The position numbers were made by a program, and so were the translations under genes. The notes below the pieces were generated by a model. That model was not told where the DNA came from and ran no database searches. It was given only the letters and a program-made list of their open reading frames with translations. Below, piece after piece: positions 14,926 to 25,242 of a DNA stretch of 64,000 nucleotides; position 1 is the first letter of the stretch, and each line of letters opens with the position of its first letter. The DNA comes from Ceratothoa steindachneri (taxonomy: Eukaryota; Arthropoda; Malacostraca; Isopoda; Cymothoidae), in NCBI GenBank assembly GCA_963969495.1, contig OZ018320.1:79605313-79669312 (forward strand), given 5' to 3'.

Positions 14926-16210
14926 CGAAGGGCGGTCAATAAGTTTTGCAATTCGGATATAAGGAAACGAGATATGAGGAAAAGTGTTTTATTAGTTTTC
15001 AATATAACTACCCTCGACTTTAATGCACTTGCGCCACTTGTCCCTGAGGCTTCGAATTCCCGACAGCCAGAAATCTCCCGACTGCTGTTCAATCCACTCC
15101 TGGACGGCGAGCTGGACATCTTCATAGTCCCCAAACCGGCGACCACGCAGTGCAGCCTTGAGCTAACAGAATAAAAAGTAGTCGCTAGGGGCCAGATCTG
15201 GACTGTAGGGGGATGGTTGAGCTCCTCGAATCCGCACTCGCGCAGGGCAGCTTGTGCAACTCTGGCCTTGTGGAGAGGGGCATTGTCGTGGAGGAGCAGG
15301 ACACCGCGTGTCAACTTGCCGCGCCGCTTCTTACGGATGCACTTCTTCAATCTAGTCAGTTCCTCGGCGTAATATTGGCCTTTGATGGCCCTTCCACGAG
15401 GCGCATAGTCTACCATCAACATTCCCTCAGAATCCCAGAAGATGGTGGCCATGATCTTCCCGGCCGAGGGTTGGATCCAGAACTTGATGTGCTTCCAGGC
15501 CATGCTTTCGAGCTTTGTCTCGGGATCCCAGTAATGGACCCACGTTTCATCACCTGTCACTATGGATGACGCGAATCCCGCTGGGTCTTGGTTGTACAGG
15601 AGCAGCAGCTCCTCCGAACTTTGACGATGTTGAAGTCGATCATGGGGCGTGAGGTTTCGTGAGGTTTCTAGGGACTCAACGGGCAGAGACCTTGGTCTTC
15701 GCCAAATTGTCGTGGATGATGTTCATAACACCTCCATGTGATATTCCAAGTTCTCGCTCGATTTCTTCGACCTTCACCCGTCGATTTTCGAGGATCATCC
15801 TCTCCACACGGGCCACATTGTCCTCGTTGGTCACATCTGACAGGCGTCCTGGACGGGGGTCATCTTCAAGGGACTCACGACCATGGTGTAATTCCCTATT
15901 CCAGCGAGCAATGGTTGCATAGGAAGGGGCAGTGTCGGTGTACACTGCAACCATGAGTTCATGGATCTATTTTGCATTCTTGCCTTCCTTGGTCAAAAAT
16001 TTGATCACTGCGCGATGCTCAACCTTCTCCATTGTTAAAAAATTTGTGACTGACGATCTGCGATCAGCTACTGCTTCTTAAATAGACGAGGCAGGAGTGT
16101 GCGGCTGCAGGTCCTGACTTGTCATAACTTGTCTTAATACCCCCACAAACAGCCATCCCCCTTCCTCTGTTTTGCCCTATCGATTCGCAAAACTTATTGA
16201 CCGCCTCACG
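14926..16210 (-). mobile_element. Mariner element A (DD34D), complete ends
   Basis: The element is 1285 bp, the usual mariner size, flanked by TA at 14924-14925 and 16211-16212. The ends are inverted repeats: the left starts CGAAGGGCGGTCAATAAGTT and the right, reversed, starts CGTGAGGCGGTCAATAAGTT. The transposase is on the minus strand. It sits inside the LINE ORF2, so it inserted after that LINE copy arrived. It has no intact ORF and cannot move itself. Confidence 0.95.
14995..16032 (-). pseudogene. Mariner A transposase pseudogene
   Basis: The start ATG is at 16032-16030 (MEKVEHRAV). Codon 22 is a TAG stop at 15969-15967. The helix-turn-helix DNA-binding part follows (ATIARWNRELHHG, then ERELGISHGG). 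A TGA replaces the expected Trp after TKVSAR, and the frame changes before TGDETWVHYWDPETK. The catalytic Asp residues are in TGDETW, LLLHDNAPLHKA and, after a one-base loss in a run of C, SPDLAPSDYF. The count between the second and third Asp is 34 once the lost base is allowed for, hence DD34D. Confidence 0.9.
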
Positions 16211-16212
16211 TA

Positions 16213-17099
16213 CGAAAGGAGCTGCTCGATAACATATCTACAATGACCACTCCCATCACCGTCGAGGAAACAAAACACTACATTAAAACAACACCAAAGC
16301 GTGCACCCGGCCCCTCCGGACTACCAGTCACATTAATACACAACCTCCCCGCAAACCGGTTCTTCCCCTACCAATATGGGTTCAGGAGGGGTGGGTCCAC
16401 TCAGGCGGCTATGACCATCGTTCACGACAGAATAAAAAAAAAACGCCAGGTACGGCAAGAGACACTCTCCATCAGCAAGAACGTGGAGAAGGCCTTTGAT
16501 AAGGTGTGGTACGAGGGACTCCGTTGGAAGCTCGCCAAAAAAACGGAGTTACCTCTCTGCACCAGAAGGCTCCTCTCGCAGTACCTCACTGAACGGAGAT
16601 GCCACATAAAATACAACAATACCCTATCACAACCTTTCACACTACGCTCAGGCGTTTCCCAAGGAAGCGTACTGGTACCCACACTTTACATCATGTACAC
16701 AAACGATACCCCACGCCCACCATAAAACTGTCATCACACCTACACAGTGTCCTACACCGATGACGAGACCATTCTCGCAGGCGGCCGCGGACCAAACGAG
16801 ATCGCGTACCACGCACAAGTAATACTAAACGAAAAGACAGAATATGATGATAAATGGCCGATTGCTACGAATCATCAGAATACACAAATTACACTCTTCG
16901 GCGAAAGAGATCACTACATGCATAACCTAAAAATTTTCTCACACACACCAGGCAGGAACCTAAACCCAACAAGGCTCGACTACACACAACGGACAAAAAT
17001 CCTTCTGGTAACTTTTGACAAGTTCCTTAGGTTCAATATACACCAGCACATAATACAAGCAGGTTCTACCCTGTGGGCAAGAAACTATAGTTACACCTA
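16213..17099 (+). pseudogene. LINE copy 1 reverse transcriptase core
   Basis: The open frame 16243-16725 encodes TPKRAPGPSGLPV, QYGFRRGGSTQAAM, AFDKVWYEGLRWKLAKK and GVSQGSVLVPTLYIMYTND, which are RT fingers and palm motifs. After a stop the frame continues at 16747 with SYTDDETILAGG, the catalytic box, here with Thr for the usual Ala (F/YxDD). About 75 residues of the usual RT between TLIHNL and the QYGF motif are missing. The segment is cut by mariner B at 17100. Confidence 0.85.
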
Positions 17100-18436
17100 T
17101 TGGGTTGAGGAATAAGTTCTTGCGGTTTTATCAAATTTATTCATTACCATTAACAATTTTAGAAAAACTTCATTTTTAATTGATAACAATATGCAATTTA
17201 ATTAATAATGTATCTCCGTTGTTATTTACGACTTATTCCCAACGTTGAACTAGTTTTTCGATGCCTCTGCAATAAAAATCTCTGGATTTTGATTCGAAGA
17301 ATTCGTCTTAAGAGATGGAAATCCGATGGAGGCGTCTGGCGAATATGGAGGATGCGGCAGGATTTCCCAATTAAGCGTTTGGATGGCGTCCTTTGTCATA
17401 ATGGCAATTTGAAGACGAGCATTGTCGTGTTGCAGAAGGACTCCATAACGTCGATGAGGTCGCTTTTCACGAATAGCTTCGGCGAGTCGATACATTTGTC
17501 GAACGTAGATTTCTGCATTGACAATCTCGTTGTTCGCAAGTAGCTAATAAAGAATGATGCCTTCACAATCCCACCGCACACACAGCATCGTCTTTCGTGG
17601 ATGAAGTCCTTGCTATATTTGCGGAAGTGGTTTTTTATTGGGGCTAAGCCATTGTTTTCGATGGTTCATGTTGACATAAACGCACCACTTTTCGTCGCCA
17701 GTGATGATGCAGTGAAAAAAAATCTATCCTTATATCCACGAGTAGCCTTAGGAGGAGCAAGCAAACCTACGGCAATCGTGGAGCGTTGAAGTTTGTTGCT
17801 TTCGCTCAAAGCGGATGGAACCCATGCACCGAGTTTTTGAACTTTTCCCATCGAATGAAGGTGATTCACTACAGTTTTCTGATCACACTCCAATTGTACA
17901 GCCAATTCTCTAGTCGGTTAACGAGGATTTTCATGAAGAAGGTAATTCAATCGATCTTCATCCAACTTAATGTGGCGACCAGAACGTTCCTCGTCATTAT
18001 GATTGAAATTACCGTTTTTTGAAACGTAAAAAACATCAATGAGCTGTCCTTTCTGATTAGGCATTTTCTCCGTACACAGCACAAATATCGCGACGAGCTT
18101 TGGCTGCGTTTGCATTGCTCCCGTCTCGATTGAAAATGAATAACAACAAGTGTCGAAAATGCGCCTTTCTGTCAACTTGACATTCCATTTGGAGGGTACA
18201 GAACAAAAATTAAATTAACACAACTTTTAAATAAACCGCAATGACTTATTATTCAACTTCAAAACGTAGCCTAATCAAAAGCTTAATAGTCTACGCTGTT
18301 TAGAGACGTAGCCTAGCCTTTGCAAATTTTGCTCTCATTATTTATTATTGTTTCTTAATATGTGCACCAATCACATCAACGAAACTTAAATCAACACAAC
18401 ATTAAAAAAAACGCAAAAACTTATTCTTCAACCTAA
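17100..18436 (-). mobile_element. Mariner element B (second lineage), complete ends
   Basis: The element is 1337 bp, flanked by TA at 17098-17099 and 18437-18438. The left end is TTGGGTTGAGGAATAAGTTC; the right end reversed is TTAGGTTGAAGAATAAGTTT. The transposase is on the minus strand. The terminal sequence differs from mariner A, so this is an independent family. A second copy of the right terminal sequence lies inside, at about 18203-18255. The LINE reading resumes directly to the right (YKTFVRPLLTYAPLS). Confidence 0.9.
17250..18175 (-). pseudogene. Mariner B transposase pseudogene
   Basis: Three broken frames on the minus strand: the N-terminal half with LDEDRLNYLLHENPR (18175-17918), the helix-turn-helix part with LECDQKTVVNHLHSMGKVQKLGAWVP (given here as the region 17905-17780), and the C-terminal half with LLQHDNARLQIA and PHPPYSPD (17495-17250). 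A small deletion just after SPD shifts the frame before the third catalytic Asp. Spacing is compatible with DD34D. It is inactive. Confidence 0.85.
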
Positions 18437-18437
18437 T

Positions 18438-18960
18438 ATATAAAACATTCGTGCGACCTCTTCTCACGTACGCCCCACTGTCACGTGCGAGTGTCACGTG
18501 GCAGAAGAAGGCTAAGCGCATTCAAAACTCTGCTCTGAAGCGCGATTGCAGCTCTCCCATGTACGCGAGAATGTCCACACTACACGACAACAACATATTA
18601 GCACCCCTCAACACATAAGCTCACACTAGACTCACAAAACAACTCGAGAAACTCGCCAGAGACCTTATATACACCGCACTACACGCAAGACTGTATGCTG
18701 CGATAACCCGCAGCCCATGACCACCCGCAACCCATACCGTTCTACGCATAAGTTAAGAGCATCATGAATAACGCGTTTCCGAATATGCAGACACGATCTC
18801 CTTTCTGACAACCCCCAAAGTCGTCCAGTCACGAACACCCCGAGACACACCCAACTACACCACGCGTCGGTGTCTAGCCACAGACCTATCAACTCTTCCT
18901 ATCCCCTTTCAAGTTATATCCGTACCCTTTTCCTCTACGACTACCTGATCGTCTGTGTTA
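18438..18960 (+). pseudogene. LINE copy 1 ORF2 C-terminal tail
   Basis: Directly after mariner B the + strand reads YKTFVRPLLTYAPLSRASV, then QKKAKRIQNSALKRDC. This is the thumb and tail region following RT in this LINE group (compare RLQRVQNKASLYTNKNRRR at 25.5 kb). It degenerates after a stop near 18617. It shows that mariner B split one LINE copy. Confidence 0.75.
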
Positions 18961-19309
18961 TACAGTGATCCCTCTCTGTTCTTTTTATATACATCGATTC
19001 GATTCTATTCGTTTTCATGCATTCAGTCTGATTCTGACTCCACATTTTATTGGTAAAGGAAAAAATATATCAAGACGCTCCGAAGATGATCGAATAAGAT
19101 CGAAAGCTCAGCAATTTAGTTTGGTTTTTACCAAACCCATTCATTTAAAAGAGAGATGAATACAGGACAAGTGATCTATCATCTACAAGATGGAATAAAA
19201 AAGACAGTTGAAAGAATAGAAAATTGCCAAAGGAAATTAACTAAGGTGAAATATACCATGGTCTTCAGCAAAATTTCCATTCAAGAAAGACTGCTACCCA
19301 TCTACACTA

Positions 19310-19312
<3 letters not shown>

Positions 19313-19402
<90 letters not shown>
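19313..19402. repeat. (TA)n microsatellite
   Basis: About 90 bp of pure TA dinucleotide. Confidence 0.95.
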
Positions 19403-19408
<6 letters not shown>

Positions 19409-20182
19409 AAAAACAATGGCGAGAAGCAGACTTAAATCTGACATTTAAAATCTTTATTAAGGTTGAAATGCGCAGATTGAGATTAGATATATAGGTATAA
19501 TAGGCTTAAGTATTAAAAACGAATTATAATTATTTAATACAGGGAAGTTAAAATGCGATGATTTATAGAAAGAATCAAAGTAAAACTGTACAGACAAAAA
19601 AAAACCCGGCTAGCAAAAAACAAAAACAAAAAACAAACTGATCAAATGAGAAACATATCTTGAATCTTTGATATCCAGTGAGAATATACGTGGTAGAGAG
19701 GTGACCGAAATAAAACAGTTTCGATAGTAGGGTCGTTTAAAGGATGTTTAGTGTAATAGAAGAGGAATCAGAATTTAGAGGGGAGATAGTGTTTTAATAT
19801 AAATAGATTCGGAGATACGTAGAGACTGGGGGTTAGAGGTGGAGTCCAAAATATTGAAATCATTCACCGATGGGATTGTTTGATATTTAATTGAGTGCTC
19901 ACTTATAGAAGAATGTTCTTTTTATTAAGGAGTTTCCTTTTCTAAGGCTGATGCCCATGTGAGAGAAGAAACAGGGCTGAAGGGTACGTAGGGTGCTTCC
20001 GACATATTTTACAAAGGTATGTGGGGGTCGAACCAAGTAAACATTCGAATGGAAGATTTAAACGGTTCACACAAAATCTTCGGGGAATGTTTATCATTTT
20101 CTCGCTTGAGTTTACCTCCTTTGCCGAGAATACACACTCAGTATGGTGTGCTGGATCCGAGCTCTGATTGAGTGCTTAAAAA
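19403..20182. other. Spacer, nothing recognised
   Basis: AT-rich and purine-rich; no coding, RNA or partnered repeat seen. Confidence 0.4.
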
Positions 20183-20650
20183 TTAGAAAATGAAATGAAA
20201 TAAAAAGAGAGGTGGGAGACATAGAACAGCGGCCAAGGAGGGAGGGGGGAGGCCCGGTACTCCTTTATAGACCCCCATAGGCACACTGTCTAGAGCCAAA
20301 GTAGGCTCCAAGCACTGTGAGTATGGCGGTTACGAGTGAGAGGGAGAGGAAGAAGAAGGTTTTAGGATAGGACAGCGAAGAAAATAGTCGGAGACAAAAG
20401 TGGACTTAGTTAGTCATGGAACCTACAGCTTAACGTGGAATCCGAACCACGATGTATCGCTTGTCTCTAACTATAACCTTGCAGTTTATCGTGACCCCTG
20501 TCCCACCTATCACTGTGAGTCCCGTGTGCGAATGTGTTAGTTAAAATCGAATAGATGTTGAAGGCTGAAGGAAGTAAGAGGTTTGCAAAGAGATGCTAGT
20601 TGCCTGGAGGTCAGGCTTATCTCTGTCCATTGTAGGTAGTATAGCTAGCG
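20183..20650 (-). repeat. Family D repeat, copy 1, with tRNA-like promoter boxes
   Basis: The reverse complement of about 43800-44300 matches this segment (for example aagtaagaggtttgcaaaga against aaggtaagaggtttgcatag). Read on the minus strand it holds an A-box-like TATAGTTAGAGAC and a B-box-like GTGGTTCGGATTCCAC, typical of a polymerase III promoter in a tRNA-derived SINE. It may be a SINE plus a longer flanking unit. Confidence 0.65.
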
Positions 20651-21284
20651 TGATAAAGTTAGAAAGTAGTATTGGTATTTATGAGGCGTTCAAACCGTTA
20701 TTAGTAAATATTCTTACTAAAAACTAGTGTAGGTTTCTATCTCTCTCTCTTTTCTTTCCTATTCCTATCCTAGTTATAATTGACTATATACAGGCTATTC
20801 TCTGGTGTTGCTTTGGTTGATTAATTACTCTTAGTCGTCGTTTAGTATTAATCACTTACTCTAGGTGTAGATTTCTTCTTTGTCTTCTTCTCTTCCCACA
20901 TCTATCCTTGGGAAACTTGGGAATAATCTATGTGATATCCAACCTTCTTTCTGGGCAATTTGGTTGGTTAATTCAACTCCTACTTCATTTTATCTTTTCT
21001 AAGACTTTTCTTGCTCTTTTTGCAATTATTCTGTTAAGTGGCTTTATCCTTGCCTTCCTGTGCAGGTCTCGTAGTCTTTTTCTTTCTCCTCTTCTGGTGT
21101 TTGTTATTAAGTAGATAGCTTTGTTTTGGACTTTTTAGAGTCTTAATAGGTTATTTCTCGAGATCGTGCACATCGCGATGGTTGTATAAATAATCGCCGA
21201 CTATACTATGGCTTGATGAATTTTTCTGTCATTTTTCATCCTTAGGTTAACTAACTTGTACAGTAATAACAGGTCGCTCTCCCC

Positions 21285-22090
21285 TCAATTCACCATTTGA
21301 GTTACGTGCTTTTTATAACCTAATTTCGTAATGGTTAGTCCAAGTACCTTACATTCTTTGTCGTATCTGTAGCGTTGTCCTTCTACATATACACCTGAGA
21401 TGTTCCTCCTGTACACAGGTACCATTTTAAATTTCTCCCTGTTGGTTTTAATTTTCCATTTTTCTTTGTATCTATTAATGATTCTTATCTCTTCTGCAGT
21501 CATCCTAGCTTGCATTGGGCCTTTCCAGTAGGAACAAACTATGATTTGAGTTACGTCGTCGGCAAATTGGATGTTCAAGCAGCCTGCATTTCTTGTTGGT
21601 GGTATATCTGCTGTGTAGATTGAAAAGAGAGACGGACTCAGACATCCACCTTGGGTCAAACCCGCAGCGAGCTCGAATATTTCTCCCTAATGTCGTCCTA
21701 TTTCCAAAAAAGCACGTCCACATAAGCACGTGTTGAATGCCTTGGACAAAACCCATCATACGATGTCAACGCTCATTTTTTCTCTCTTTGCTTTTGCTAT
21801 CTTTTCAAGGATGACTCCAAGGGCCATCTCCGTGCTTCTGTTTTTCCTGAAGCCAAATTGGCAGCTGTTTCTTCGGCCATTATCATCGAGGAATTTAGAC
21901 AGTCTCATATTTATTATTTTTTCCAATATCTTACCGATGAAATCTAGCAGCGAGACGGGGCGGCAGTTACGCAATTGATCTGGGGGTTTTCCCGCCTTGG
22001 GTATGGATATCTATAAGATCTTTTAATGAGTTTGTAGGGGTGCGAAAATGTATCTGAGAAAAATCCATTCCAAATCGATAATATAAATAG
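21285..22090 (-). pseudogene. LINE copy 2 reverse transcriptase core
   Basis: The minus strand reads IPKAGKPPDQLRNCRPVSLL, IGKILEKIINMRLS, CQFGFRKNRSTEMAL, TQGGCLSPSLFSIYTADIP and the catalytic box LNIQFADDVTQI, then KWKIKTNREKFKM and KVLGLTITKLGYKKH. The RT order is complete but frames shift near 21760 and 21660. Relatives with the same VLGLxITKxGYKxH tail occur at 40.1 kb. Confidence 0.85.
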
Positions 22091-22109
22091 CCCATTAAAT
22101 TGCCAAATC

Positions 22110-22600
22110 AATACGGACTCCGCCGTTGCGTGATGGCTAAGAGCATTGGTGTTTAGATCTAAAGGTACCACGTTCGGAACTCAAAGTCCACAAAATTTTA
22201 AGAAGAAATCTCCAAGAGAAAACGGAAATCAAGGAAAACCCTTTAAGGAAAACTCAATAAGACTCGAGATAAATATATTGCCTCCAGAAGAAAACGGAAC
22301 TGAAGGAAAACGACTTCAAGGGCTAACTCATCTCAAATCATCAAGAAGGATCAAGAATTCATCACAGGTTAATTGGAATAAACTGAAGATGCATCAAGAA
22401 AGAAATCGAAGATCAAGAACTAACTCAGCCAACTAGAATGCCTAAGTCAAATGGAAGACAAATGTTTGAAGGGGCAACTTCAGTCAAAAAGAAAGTAAAT
22501 AGATTCGATAAAGATAAAGCCAACCCATAAGTTAAACATAACATGAGCAAAGAGAATGATAAATGATTGGCTTACCTTGAGAATACCGTTGCCATCTGGA
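22110..22600 (+). repeat. tRNA-like SINE insertion in LINE copy 2
   Basis: The head has TGGCTAAGAGC (A-box-like) at about 22132 and CGTTCGGAACTC (B-box-like) about 40 bp later, followed by an A-rich body. The surrounding minus-strand LINE reading stops at about 22090 and resumes beyond about 22780, so this is an insert. The boundaries are approximate and no target duplication was defined. Confidence 0.55.
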
Positions 22601-23193
22601 CTAGCTTATTCCTCTTGTTTAGTATTTTGGGTAAGCTATCATTAACTTTCTCTTGTAACTATGAATATACTGAAAGAGTTGTCCTGAACACCTCTTGTTA
22701 ACAATGCGTTGATGTTGACCTTTTTGAGACAACTGACGCCTTTTCCTTACGCACAGGAGCATTTTTCATGCGTGTCCGTGTCATGCATTGTTGTCCGTGT
22801 CTTTAATCTATTGATATGTTTCCAAAATTCCCTTGGTGATGTTTCCACATCTATTTTCTCGATGTGCTGATCCCATTTCTCTTTCTGTTGTTCATAAATT
22901 ATTGCTATTAGTTCTCTTTTCTGTCCCCTGAGTGCGTTGTATGCTTGCCTTGATGTTACGAATCTTCTTATAATTTTCTGCCGCCCGGCCGATCTCCCCG
23001 CTCAAAGCCACCATTTCTGGTGTCCACCTAAATTGTTTAATGGTTTGGAACGAGTTAATGGTGACGGCCCCCTTCTCTGCCCTTTTAATTTCTTTTCTAA
23101 TCCTATCCAACTCCCGTTGATTTCCTCTAAAGTTGCTTCTCCGAGCGGGTTAGGCACGTACGTCTGAAGTAATTATTTGTACTTACGAGTATC

Positions 23194-23822
23194 TCAATCC
23201 GCTCTATGATATGCCTTCCATTTCTTTTTCGAAGGGATTTGTATAGGATTCTTGTTTATGTGCATTAGAGTCGCAGTGTGGTCGCTACAAGGGACATCCA
23301 CTGGTTCCTTAAAATAGTTAAAGGGCAAATTGAAGTTAGCCAGGCATATGTCTGGTTTTGTTGTGTGTTCTCTTCGTAAGTATGTACGGAAATTGGGTCC
23401 CAATCTTTGCAGTATACGTCTATTGATAAGCGTGTTAAGTTGTCTTCCGAATCTGTTTGTATTTGATGGGCGTTTAAATCGCCCATCAAAATGACTGGTA
23501 TCCTATAGCGAAGAGTTTAGTAAAGTTTTGTACCGGTAATTGGGGGCGCCTGGGTGGCTGGTATCCAGTTGTAACAATGGTGTTGCTTGATTCTATTTTA
23601 ATTTCTATAGCTAAGTATGTATCCTCCAATCCTTGTATTGTTTTGTACTGCAATCCTAGCTTGAAAGCTATTGCCACTCCGTCGTGTGTTTCTCCTGATG
23701 GATTAGTGTTATAACATTGCAATTCCATATCTTTAGTTTCTCGTTTTCTGTGTTTCTTCCATGTTCTGTGTTAATTTGTAGTATTTTTTAATTTCTTAAT
23801 ATCAATAATCAAATTGTCCATT
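23194..23822 (-). pseudogene. LINE copy 2 endonuclease
   Basis: The likely start is the ATG near 23822 (MDNLIIDIKKLK). Three frames carry GVAIAFKLGL, TTGYQPPRRPQLPV (the YxPPRRP motif), MGDLNAHQIQ (the catalytic GDLNA) and CSDHTA (the SDH motif). Frameshifts lie between them. This domain nicks target DNA in intact LINEs. Confidence 0.75.
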
Positions 23823-24068
23823 TCCGTTCGCTTATTCGTTTTCCGTTTAGTTTGTCATATCTGTTGTTATCGGTGTTTCTTCTTCTTTTTCTGTTTTTTC
23901 TTTCGTTTCTCCTGGGTTCCACCTCTGCTGACTGCATTCGAGAGTCATTCTGGTAGTTCATATCTGGGTGATGGACCCCTTTTACTTGCGGATTTAGATC
24001 TATTAGTTCTTTGGGCTTTCCTGCGAGTAACCCGTGTGCACTCTTGCTCTGTATCGTCGGAGGAATTT

Positions 24069-24664
24069 TCAGTCTCTGAATCTTCGCTGATTGAAGTCCT
24101 CTACTGATTCTTCTGCCTGTTGGTTTCCTTTCGCCTCTTCGATTAACTCATGTTTTGTCTTTTCTGTGACATTGATTCTGAAAATGACCGATGAGTCGAC
24201 TTCTTTGGGGAATTTCATCGGTTCGAACCCATTTTCCTGTAACATGCTGTTGACTGTTGTTGCATAACTTCCAGGGTTAGCTATGTTCATCACGTGGGCA
24301 TGTAATATACAAGTAAGCATTTTTAAGTTGGGAGTACCATCTAAATTTATTTGTGTTGCCGATCCTTGTTGGTCACTTTTTGCTATTGATGCGTATGATT
24401 TTTTATTTAAGTTAGTATTGTTTCTGTTTGAGTCTGTTTCTTTTCTCTTTATAATTTCTCTTCTTTTGGGACAGATCATGGCCATAGTTCTGTGTCCCCC
24501 TTGGCAGTTGATGCATCTTTTAACTGTGTTGTTGCAGTAACGCCAAGAATGGCCTTCAGTTCCACATTCAGAACAGATGAAATTTTGATTCGATTTGATG
24601 AATAATAGTTCAGAAAAAATTGGTGTGGAAGATGAGATGATAGATTTCTTTTTCTTTTGTCCAT
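24069..24664 (-). pseudogene. LINE copy 2 ORF1
   Basis: Two knuckles are well kept at about 24580-24490: CSECGTEGHSWRYC (CX2CX4HX4C) and CINCQGGHRTMAMIC (CX2CX4HX6C). A frame of 138 aa follows with ILHAHVMNIANPGSYATTVN and then MLQENGFEPMKFP, the segment shared with the other copies. The tail is charged. A frame change separates the first knuckle from the long frame. Confidence 0.75.
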
Positions 24665-24843
24665 GACCTTTAATACTGTAACTTGTATTTTTGTGTGAAC
24701 CTGATTTTGTGTTTTAACGCATTCAAGCTTTTGTTTTATACTTCTTTTGCAACCTTTTTTCTTTTTTTTCTAAGTTTTGAAATATAAATATATTTTTAAA
24801 ATTATTAAAGTTATTATATTTCTTTTTTTTATTTATTTACACA

Positions 24844-24846
<3 letters not shown>

Positions 24847-24935
<89 letters not shown>

Positions 24936-24992
24936 TGTATATATATGTATATATATGTATATATATATATACATATACATATATATATTTTT
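24847..24992. repeat. (TA)n microsatellite with TATG variants
   Basis: About 75 bp of pure TA, then about 70 bp of mixed TATG/TACA units. It lies between the 3' end of LINE copy 3 and the 5' end of LINE copy 2. Confidence 0.95.
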
Positions 24993-25242
24993 TAATATAT
25001 ATACTTATATATATTTATCTCCTTAATATTATACTTATTTTAAGAGAGATAAGATTTTGAAAAGGAATACTCTATGTAGTTAATCAAGTAATTTAATTCT
25101 TTTATATCATATTTTATTTTTTGTTTATTTTTTCTGTATTATTAGTCATATTGAAATATATACATTTATATAGCTTTCATTCAACACATTCATTCATGTT
25201 TGTGAGTGTATTTGTTAATATATATTGTTTGTAGTTATTTGT

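Larger units (their letters stand above)
12025..18960 (+). mobile_element. Zinc-knuckle LINE (copy 1), split by two mariner insertions
   Basis: A non-LTR retrotransposon on the + strand. In order it has ORF1 with CCHC-type knuckles (12040-13560), an AP-endonuclease relic (13646-14400), the reverse transcriptase (16213-17099) and the RT C-terminal tail (18438-18960). Mariners at 14926-16210 and 17100-18436 lie inside it, each flanked by TA. The RT context AFDKVWYEGL and GVSQGSVL with YTDDETI in the catalytic box, plus a knuckle-bearing ORF1, place it in the Jockey/I-like assemblage. The clade is not resolved. It is a pseudogene with many stops. Confidence 0.85.
20900..24720 (-). mobile_element. 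Zinc-knuckle LINE (copy 2), interrupted by a SINE-like insert
   Basis: The minus strand reads ORF1 (24664-24069), endonuclease (about 23822-23194), linker (23110-22780), RT (22090-21285, 21 kb side) and C-terminal tail (to about 20900). It belongs to the same group as the copies at 12 and 25 kb. A tRNA-like insert at about 22110-22600 lies just upstream of the RT. Frameshifts and stops occur throughout. Confidence 0.8.
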
